From Apus apus (Eukaryota > Chordata > Aves > Apodiformes > Apodidae), in contig NC_067290.1 in NCBI RefSeq assembly GCF_020740795.1, positions 12,382,001 to 12,446,000 of the forward strand: DNA of 64,000 nt, written 5' to 3'. This document shows positions 55,201 to 64,000 of this stretch, piece after piece (the stretch's first letter is position 1; each line of letters begins with the position of its first letter). A program made the position numbers and the translations under genes. The notes under the pieces are model-generated. The model saw only the letters and a list, made by a program, of their open reading frames with translations. It did not search any database and was not told the DNA's origin.

Positions 55201-58200
55201 ATCCCTTTGCAGCTGTGTGGGGTGGATCCTGAAGCCAAAGGGCTGCTTGGAGGTCAAGGACAGACCTCACAGTCCCTGTGCATGATGCTGGGGGCTGTTG
55301 CTGTTCAGATGAAAACCGAAGGGGTGTCTTAGCCCCCTGGGGATGGAGAGGATGCACTGTGACTGCTCACAGCCATCCGCTGCCTTCTTGCATTTGTTGA
55401 CGGTCTCTGTTCCTGCTTCCACCCTGGGAAGGCTGGAGGGAGAGAAACTGTGGCCTCCTTCCCACTGTGGATACCAGCGTTTTCGCCCTGCTGCTGAATG
55501 GCCTGTTACTCTCAGCTGCTCCCCTGGGTTTTATTTCTGCCGGGAGCTGATAGCACCTCCTTGACACGCAGAAAGGTAGATATCTATCATCTGCTGTGGC
55601 CAGCTGCTCTGCTCTTCATGCTGTGCAGACTCACAGCTTGGGGTAAAGTCTGCCCAGCAGTACAGTAACGAGACCATGAGTTAGCAAAAGCTTATCAAGA
55701 GGTCAGTGTCAGAGAAAGACTTGCTCCTGGACTTCTCTTCTGAGTGGTTCAGGAGACAAGCAAAGCAGGAGCAGCTGCTGCAGCTGCAAGAGCTGCCCAA
55801 TGCCATGAGCTTGCAGTGGAGGTGCACAACCATCAGCTCCTCTCTTCTCTTGCATCTTTCTCCTCTCTCACATGTATCTCCAGGTGCTGTGTTCACTTGT
55901 CCCTCCGTTGCTTAGTTCCTGCCTCTCCAAGAAGCCCTTGTCTGCATCTGCCACCAGTGCCCCTGCAAAGCTGTATCCCTTGTTGGGAGATACTCTGGGA
56001 CCTGTAGCATTGGCTCAGCTTTGGCTTTAGGCTTTGCCATGAGGCGCAGGACCAGCACCCAAACCCCTCCCCTGTTGCAGGCCTAGACCTAGCAGCTTTC
56101 CTGGGACAGGGCTGCAGTTGCACAAAGCAGAGTCTACTCCCTGCCCATGATGAGCTGCAGCTGCTTGGGGAAGCACCCCCTGCATTGGGGTCCCTGGTGG
56201 GCCGAAGAGGAGGAGGAGGAGGGGATGAAGGCCACAGCGGAAAGGCAAGTACCCAGCCTCACCTCACCTCCCCCTGCTGGCTCTGGGCAGTGGGGCTGGA
56301 GAGGACAGTCAGCACATGCGGCTGTCAAAACAGTGTGTCCTGGCTCGAGGGTGTCTGGAGCTGTCCTGAGGTCCCTGATGAATTTGCCGGATGCCACTCG
56401 TTCACTTTCCTTACCTTCCTCTTGCCTCTGCCTGCGTTTCCACCCCCTCCTGCTTTGCAGGCAGCCTGCCCGTCTTTCTGCCTTTGCCTTCTGCCCGCCA
56501 GTGCTGTTTGCCTGCGCTGGGGATTTCCTCGGGTGAGTTGTTCCTGCTGCCGCCGAGCGGTGGCTGGTGGCTCTGGGACTCCCTTAGCCAAGCTCGCCAG
56601 CAGGAGTCCCCATCAGGCTGGGACTCGTCAGGGCTGCTCGCTCTTCGCCTCGCAGGATTGCCAGCTCTGGGATGTGGGGGTTTGAAGGGGGCTTTGCTGG
56701 AAGCCTGCAGAGAAACGTCTCTGGTTCTTTTATAAACAATTCAGAAAGGTGCTTGTCCTGGGCTCTGGCTTGCTTTTAAAACACAGGGACATCTGTCCCC
56801 AGGGCAGGGGAAGGAAGAGCAGTGAACCAAAAGTGAGTGGTGGCCTGTGGGTGAGTGTCCTGCAGCAGAGAGCCCAGGAGGGATCCGTGTCACCTGAGGC
56901 AAGCTGGGGCGTCCCTGAGCAGGAGGTCAAACAGTCTCTCTCCACTGTTGGCTGCACTTAACTGAAAGCTTGGAAAATCCCCCTGTCCTGTAAACTTGCT
57001 TTCTTCTGTCAGATTTGCTGATGTGCTGTCCTAGCAACATGCTGATAGATGTCACAAGCATCTTACCTGTTCCTCATCAGCAAGCCAGGCTGAAACCCAC
57101 TTGATCTTCCTCTTTGGTGGCCTTCCTTGCCTTCAAAATGAGGTTGGGAAGCCTGACATCAACTCCCCATTGGTGCTGAGGGAAGGACTGTTTTGTCTGG
57201 GAATCAGGTGGTTGCATCCCAGCTCTGCTCCAGGCTGCTGGTGGCCTTATCTGTGCAAGTTCAGCAAGGTTAGGTTCTTCAGCATCCCTTTTCAGCTTTA
57301 TCAGCTGCAAAGGGTTGGTGTGAGGCTGAGCTTAGCTCATCGTGAAATATATTCCATGAAGCCTGGGAGCTGGAGGCGTTGCAGAAAGACAAGGTTGTTC
57401 AAGGAGGTAGGAAGGTATGGGGGGCATTTATTCCACTGTGCCATTTTCTTTCCAGAGGTATTAATGTGACACATGTCTTGAGTTTGTCCTGGTGACAAAC
57501 AAGCTGTGAAGAGCAGCTGGAGATGCCCGTGATCCTGGGAGGAAGGCTTGTGGAGCTGAATAGTAAGGGGAAAGGACTTTGGGGGGGTTGACCTGGACTC
57601 AGCAGACCAAGAGCTCCCATGTGCTATGGGCACCAGCTGTCACAGCAGAGTTCAGGAGATCCTGCTCTGTCTCTGGTGCTTTGTTTTTTTCACACAAGGG
57701 TTTCATCACAGGACCTGTTACGGGTGAGGACATGTGTGAGAAGCTTGGAAACAACAAGCCTCTGCTGAACGTCCCTGCTGCAGAAGAGCAAGTACTCAAG
57801 TGATTGGTGGCCCAGGAGATAAAGCCATCAAGGTGGGTTGGGAATGTCTACCTGGATGGAGGAGCCCTTCAGGCTCTCAGCTGTGAGTTAGCCATGGAAG
57901 ATGATCTGTCACCACAAGAAACGACCTTATTTGTTGTCTCAGGGCTGTGATCTAGGTTAGGCCTTATTCTCCCTGTGAGCAGCCTAACAAAGACCCATGT
58001 TACAAAGAGGCTATTTACCTGGATGACACTCCATTTGGGGGTCAGGGGGTGAGGTGAGAGAGGCATGAGAACATCTTGCATGGTGATTCCCTTCCTGAGA
58101 GGCCCTGCCTTGACAAGAGGCAGAGAAATTGCCACAGCTGCTGCTCCTGGCAGCCTCGCAGAGGCAACAGAGCAGGCAAAGTGATTTAGCATCACTCCAG

Positions 58201-61200
58201 TCATCCGTGATGGTAGAGATCATTGTGTCAACCTCTCCAGCTTCGTGATTAATGTTGAAAAAGCATCCTCTGAGGGCTGGAAGGGTTGGTCCCTGGAGAC
58301 CTGCACTCAGGAGCAGAGGCAGCCCTCTCCAGCTGTGGCCCTCCTCTCCCGCGGTCCCATCCCCCTTTCACCTGGGGCTGCTGACCCATACGCTTACATA
58401 GCGATGGAATTCCTAGGGATGGGGACAGGAACCCAGGACTGGTTCCTCAGAGGAGGAGAGATTATGTGGATTTACGCAAATTTCTTGTCTTCTGAAACTC
58501 TCTGCTCCAGGACTAATTACTACCAAATAACCATGACACCAGGGGGGACCCACACCCTGTGAATTGTGTGTTTTTGCACCATCTGCTCCTTATTTTGCAG
58601 GTGACATTCCTGTAGTCAGGACAGTAAAATATGTCCCTGGAAGCACATGGACTAATGCACCTGAGCGTGTCTAGGCTGGCAGCCTCGTCCTTCCCCCATG
58701 CCAGGGCTCTGGCTGCCAGTGGCTACTTTCTGAAAGGCTTTGTCTCTCTGGGACTTGCTGCCCAGCTCATCCCATGCCTGGATGCTCCTGGATATGATTT
58801 CTCTTGTAACTCACTGGACGCTGGAAGGGGAGGAGGTCTGGAGCCTGAGCAAGGTGGGACTAGAGCTTCCTCCCTTTTGCTGGATGGAATCTCCATCTCC
58901 AACCTGGGAGGAGAAGAGTGTTCACAACTCGCACAGCAGCTTCCAGCAGTGCCCTGGGAGCCTGTGTCTGATCCTCATCAGCCCCTCAGGCTTCTGGGAC
59001 CTCTCATACCCTCCAGTCTCCCCTGAGCCTCCTTCCTTTGCCTCTTGGTTTGGCTGTCCTGACAGCTGCCTCTCTGCAGCTCCTCCAGGATGGGAGCAGC
59101 TGATGATTTGGCCTGGGAAGCGCAGGCAGGTGGGCAAGGTGTAAATTGCATGGCGAGCTGCCTTCACCAAGGTGAAAATGAAAAACTGGCCCAGCTATGG
59201 AGCCTGGCATTTCACAGCTCCCACAGTCCAAATGTGCTCCCTTTCACTGCTGTGGAGAGGATCTCGGGCTGATTTTCACCTGCCTGACCCGAAGCCGCAG
59301 CACTGCCTCATCCACAGGACGGTGTCTGGGTTGCAGGCAGGACAGGGGTCTGCTGTGGGAAGAGGGAAGGTAGTGCTGCAGACAGGGAGAGATGCTGATG
59401 GGCGTGGGAGGTGCTAATTGCCAGGCAGGTATTTTGCTACCTGGAGGATTTGCTATCCTTTGGCAAGACTTTATTTTCTACTGTGGTGCTGCTCGTTTTT
59501 CCTGCTGGCTGATGGAAACAACCTTTTCTTGATTGCAATACCACCTTCTGTTTCCAAAACACCTCGCACCCTGGAGGATTTGGAAGCAAAGTGCACGTGT
59601 GTGGGAGCAGTCTCCTCACCTCTGAAATGTGAGTTTCTCCAGGCTGGGAAGCAGCAGCTGTTTCCCAGCCCTCATCAGCCTGGTGTTTGTGGTGTGCCGT
59701 GTGCTGCAGCTGGCTCCAAATGTCAGGAGGTAGGGCCTGGTGGCTCCATGTGCACCCTCCTTGAGCTACAAGCTGAGATGTTGGGGTTTCCTTGGTGCAT
59801 GATGTCTTACTGGTGGAAAGCACATCTTTCTGCCAGCAGATTTTTCTCCCTTCTGCCCAGACCATCTCTTGGACAGATGGTTCCTCTCCTGCCCAACTCC
59901 TTTGCTTTCACCAGCTCAGACCTGTGACCAGAGTGGTTTTAAACTTTAATCTGCTGTCTGGGCAGGGAGAAATGGAAACAGGGACATCCTCAGTCTGAGT
60001 CTGGAATGGTGGGATGGCCCAGCAAGGAGTCTGTCCCTGACTGAAGTGGGTGAGTGCTGAGGGGTGCTGGGTGCTGTGCAAACTGAATTGCAAAGCCTCT
60101 CTGCAGTATGTAGTGCTTATGCTCTAAGATAAGCAGGGATGACACACTGAGCGTGGAGCGTGTGAGGAAGCGAGGAGGATGTGGCACACAGCACACTCCC
60201 TCTGGTCCTAGCTGGTGGCTCAGTTTCAGCTCTAATTTTAGCAACTGATTTTAGGGCCCTTCAGTTCCATGTGGTTTTGTTGTTTCTTTAAAATCCCTGG
60301 AGCCAAATCATCCAAACCTGGGAGGAGGAGAGGATGGATGCCTACGGCTGGAAGCAAGACCCGGGGGAGTTGTGTTCCTTGGGCAAGCAGGAGGTGCTGG
60401 CAGGTCCCCTGGGGTCCCTGCACTCCACCAGGTGCCAGCTGACTTGCTGGCACTAACCTGAGCAGCACAGGCAAGGGGAGGCTCATGGCAGCCAGGGTGT
60501 GATGATGCTCTGGCTGGGCAGCCGGGGGGTGCTGATCAGGAGCCCTCAGCAGTGGGCACAAGCCCCCCGTATGTTTGCAGCCACCATCTGTCCTTCCTCC
60601 ATGCATAGCAGTGTAATAAATGGAGGGAGGGGAGCCCTGGTGCAGCAGGGGGTTTGGGAATGGTGTCCCTTAGCATCCCCCCACGCTCCCCCCAGGGCAG
60701 CCTCTGCATCACTGGCGTTTAGCAAATCATATTGAGGCTGCCAGTGCAACTCAGCCAGGCAGGCCCAGCTGTAACCTGGGAGGGATGAAGTTGTTGCTCA
60801 GGCTGGATCCTGCACCATCCCTGTCCTGGTGGCTGGTAGGCTCCATGGCTTTTCCAGTCCCAGCTGGGTTTTACAGGCATTTCTCTGTGTGTTGCAGGTA
60901 GGAGGTCTCCTGGCAGGGGTGGGTGACAGGAGCAGGTGACAGCTGCATAGGTATGACACACTGGTGGCTGTGTGAGGTGGATGCCTCTGTGGTGGAGCCT
61001 GGAGCTGCTGGGGGACATGGAGAGCCCCCACCCAGCCTCCAGCACGAGGCTTGGTGGCAGTGTGGAAAGCCTCTCCCCTACTGCTTCCACACCTGTTGTC
61101 TCCCAAACAGACTCAGCAGGCTGGCATGGCTTAACCATCCCCCCATGAGCCATGCCTCCAGATCCAGGTGATGGAGTTGGGAGAGCTCTGGGGCCACAGA

Positions 61201-64000
61201 GCTTATGGCCAGGATCAGGGCAAGGACAGCAGCTACCTCCTCACCACCTTCCCGGTGACCTTGGGAACATTTTGGGACAGACTGGAGCCTCAGCACTAGC
61301 ATGCCTGGGCATGGCGAGGATACCAAGAACATCCATGATTCTTGTTAGCTGGTTTCCTAACAAGCTGAATTTTTCCAGCAGTGGGAGATGAAGCAGATCC
61401 AGTTGGTGACATTTGAATTCCTGAGCAGATGAGCCTGACAGAGTGACAAAGCCAGTCCCTGCAGTGCCCTAGCTCTCCTGCTTCCCAGCAGGCACCACCG
61501 GGCACGGTGCGATGTGAGCACCCCACCACCTCCTTCCATTTTGGCATGATTCAGCTTGGATTTTAATGACTGCAGGTCGTGTCTCAGCCACCTCATTGTG
61601 TGTCTCATAACCCTGGGACTGCTCTCCTGCCCACCTGGGGTAGGGCAGGAGGCCGTGCACAAGCTGTTCTGTGGGAAGGTGATGGGGTTTATTCCTTAAT
61701 GGTTGAGTGGGGAGAGGGAAATCAGTGCTGCTGGGGAAAGTCTCCCAAAATGTTGGTCTGGTGCGTAATCCTTGCTGTCTTTTCTGATACACAAGATTAG
61801 AACGATGAGGCCAGCATGGAGAAAATCCCACAGGAAGGTGGGTGATTTGGAAACAATCCAGAGGGAAGAGGGCAGTGTTATTTCACCTGGGAAGGAGGAG
61901 CGCAAGAGTCTTCCCCTAGGTGAAACCTTGCTCCCAGGAGGATGGTGAGCAGCACCCCACCTCAAATGGGCCAAGAAGAAGTTGGCATCATGGGAAGCAG
62001 TGAGTCTGATGTAGCAGCTGTATGCTGGAGCTACTGTGCACATCAGAACTAAATGGGTGGGTCTGGATGCATTGGCCTTTGCTGTGTATGTGTAGCTTGA
62101 CTGTACTGATTACATGCAATAAATCCAATGCTTCGGGTGCTTGGTGGAGGATCCTGGATAGAAATAAGCCTGGTGTGCTGCTCTGCCACCTTCATCTCTG
62201 CTGGCTGGAGGAAGGGCAAGCTCCTGGCAGTGCTGAGAAGGGAGGTGGCATGGCACAACCTTGGGAACGGATGAGTCCCTTCCCTGCCCTACTTACTGAG
62301 TCTTCCTGTCCTAGCCAGAAGCCTGACCCTGGCTCTGTGAGTGTCCCACTGTTCACCTCTTGCTGAGCTCCTCCGCCTGTGTGAGACTGCGTTTGATTTG
62401 ACTGGAGGGCTCTGCCTTGCAGACTCCACATCCACCTTGCTGCTCCATCTGTTGGCTTAGCTGCACAGTTAGCTAGGGGCTTCCTCCTCGGCTGCAAAGT
62501 GCTTTGTTGCCTGTTGAGCCTCTCTGTTGTTTTGCCATGTGGTTAAGCCTCCACTAATTCGCTCTCTGCTTACGCCTTTGCCTTTAGATTCTGCTCTTCA
62601 GTCTCTCTGGGTTGGTTCTTTCCCTTGCAGCAGCCTCACAGCCTTCTTCTCTGCTGGGATAATCCTAAGATCATTCCGTCCTATGCTGACACCCACCTCT
62701 TGGTTGGGCTTTGCTGCAGCTCTGCCTGTGCTTCCATGGCCTCTGCCTGCCTCCTCATCTTCTTTGGTATGATTCCAAGGGTGATCTCCCTTGCACCCCC
62801 TTTGGTAGAGCCCCTTGTCCATTTTTTTGGATGATCTTATCCACTGTTGTGGGGAAGCCTCCCCACTTCATCACCTCTGCCCTTTCCTCAAGTCTTTATG
62901 CAGCCTCATCCCTTTGGTCCCAGCCTGGACAGGGGAAAGTATTCCCAGCTCCCAGCTCCCTGCTCCTTCTTGTAGATGTTGTCCTCTCCTGAGCCCGGCT
63001 GCCAGTGCTGAGCTCTGCAGCAGTCCTGCTGGGAGCTGGGTTGACCCAGGAAGAAGCACAGAAGCAGAGGCCAGCTTTCCAGCCCAGTTCCCAACTTGAT
63101 TTGTACAGGCATCAATTAGGACCACCAGGGTCTGGTTTCCCTCTGTTTCCTTTTGAGGAAACCCCTGGATGAATTGGGACTAAGCCAAATTTTAAGCATC
63201 CTTGCAGCTGCCTGTGAGGAGATGGGTGTTGGTATTGGCAGTGAGTGTCCAGCCATTTCAGCATCATCCCACTGACCTGGTCCATGGCCATGGGCTGTAG
63301 CTGCAGGGCACCGGGGCTGTTCTGGCTTTGGGGAGACAAAGCTGCTTCCCACCCTGGCATGGTGGAGCATCCTAGTCTCTCTCATAGGATAGTCCTTGAC
63401 TGTGAAGCAGCATTTGTCTCAAGAGCCAGTCCTACTCTTCATACAGCTGTGCATTTTTATCCTTCGAAAGCCGCAATTCCCACATTTCATGTGCCTGGAA
63501 GAGGCATTGTTTGTGCTTTGGGGGAGTCACTGCTATGGCTGTGTAATTGGAAAGGGAGTTGTAGCAGCCTAGATAAATTGTAGGGAGAGAGTCTGTCCCA
63601 GATCCACTCTTTAATAATGCCAGGATGGCCTTTGCAAAGTCAGCTTGGGGTCTTGGAGGCTGGACTGGAACCCTGAGGTTTTAGACTGGTTAGAGACCTC
63701 ATATGAAATCAGTGAAGGTGTCTCTGCTCTAAGATCCTTTGAGTTGTCCCCATCTCCATTAAGTGGTGGAGGGCCAGCTAGATGCATCCAAAAAAACCCT
63801 GCAAACCTTGGAGATACCCATCTCTGGTATGTGTTGCAGTAACCTAAAATAAGGAATGAGCAAGATTGGCTGATGAGCTTGTGCTTGGTAGAGCAAGGGG
63901 CAAAGCAGTGGGGAGTCTGCGTTGTTGCTGAAAAAGCGGGAGTGCTATGAGCCGCCTCTGCTCTGCTGCTAAAAACAGCCTGGCTTGTTTTTATTTGATA

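Larger units (their letters stand above)
44449..64000 (+). other. TEX264: TEX264 intron, incomplete, at least 19.5 kb
   Basis: The next TEX264 exon should encode text similar to human ERKLCAYPRLEIY and QIHFMCPLA. I could not find it up to the right edge, so the intron probably continues. It is GC-rich with abundant chance ORFs. Recognisable content is limited to a CR1 fragment at 51.97-52.22 kb, an (ATTT)n tract, a purine-rich tract, and the hairpin and ORF block near 47.8 kb. A nested gene cannot be ruled out, but none is supported. Confidence 0.65.

Noticed and set aside
63470-63530. A frame reading PHFMCLEEALF, slightly like the human TEX264 QIHFMCPLA block
   Set aside because: Only the HFMC tetrapeptide matches. 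The flanks do not align and no suitable splice acceptor precedes it.

Overview
The window looks like avian nuclear DNA. It carries two vertebrate genes with intact, properly spliced exons, two strong CpG islands, and CR1-type retroposon fragments of several ages. The youngest CR1 (about 5.4-6.2 kb) ends in the typical bird-style CR1 3' tail. I cannot name the species.

Minus strand, about 2.1-25.7 kb: RHOA. Four coding exons (9138-9295, 6200-6320, 4309-4439, 3184-3357) splice to a full 193-residue RhoA GTPase ending in a CLLL prenylation box. The 3' UTR runs left to an AATAAA near 2115-2120. A 16.3-kb first intron separates the ATG exon from a noncoding first exon that I place in the CpG island at 24.9-26.1 kb. 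The intron after coding residue 136 must use a GC donor (CAG|GCAGGT) to keep the protein in frame. Intron 1 holds several old, broken CR1 copies.

About 26-36.3 kb: the region between the two promoters. No protein gene is recognised. The RHOA island also carries a CCAAT and TATA pair pointing rightward, and a weak set of splice sites suggests a rightward noncoding transcript. At 29.23-30.00 kb a 12-bp direct repeat flanks a stretch ending in A22, which looks like a retroposed copy.

Plus strand, from about 36.3 kb to the right edge: TEX264, an ER-anchored autophagy receptor. It has a CpG-island first exon, a probable noncoding second exon (37649-37716) with a two-codon upstream ORF, and two coding exons (38888-39179, 44227-44448) giving the first 167 residues. 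I did not find the later coding exons, so 44449-64000 is read as one long GC-rich intron. It contains a CR1 fragment, a pair of adjacent perfect hairpins, and an unrecognised minus-strand ORF-bearing block around 47.7-48.8 kb.

RHOA and TEX264 are divergently transcribed neighbours about 11 kb apart. They have unrelated jobs (actin and adhesion signalling versus ER-phagy and repair). In human, as I recall, they lie about 2 Mb apart on 3p21 and RHOA is head-to-head with TCTA, so this arrangement suggests a lineage rearrangement. I saw nothing that I would call a new biological system. The best leads are the GC-AG intron, the orphan rightward promoter, the retrocopy-like insert and the hairpin/ORF block at 47.8 kb.
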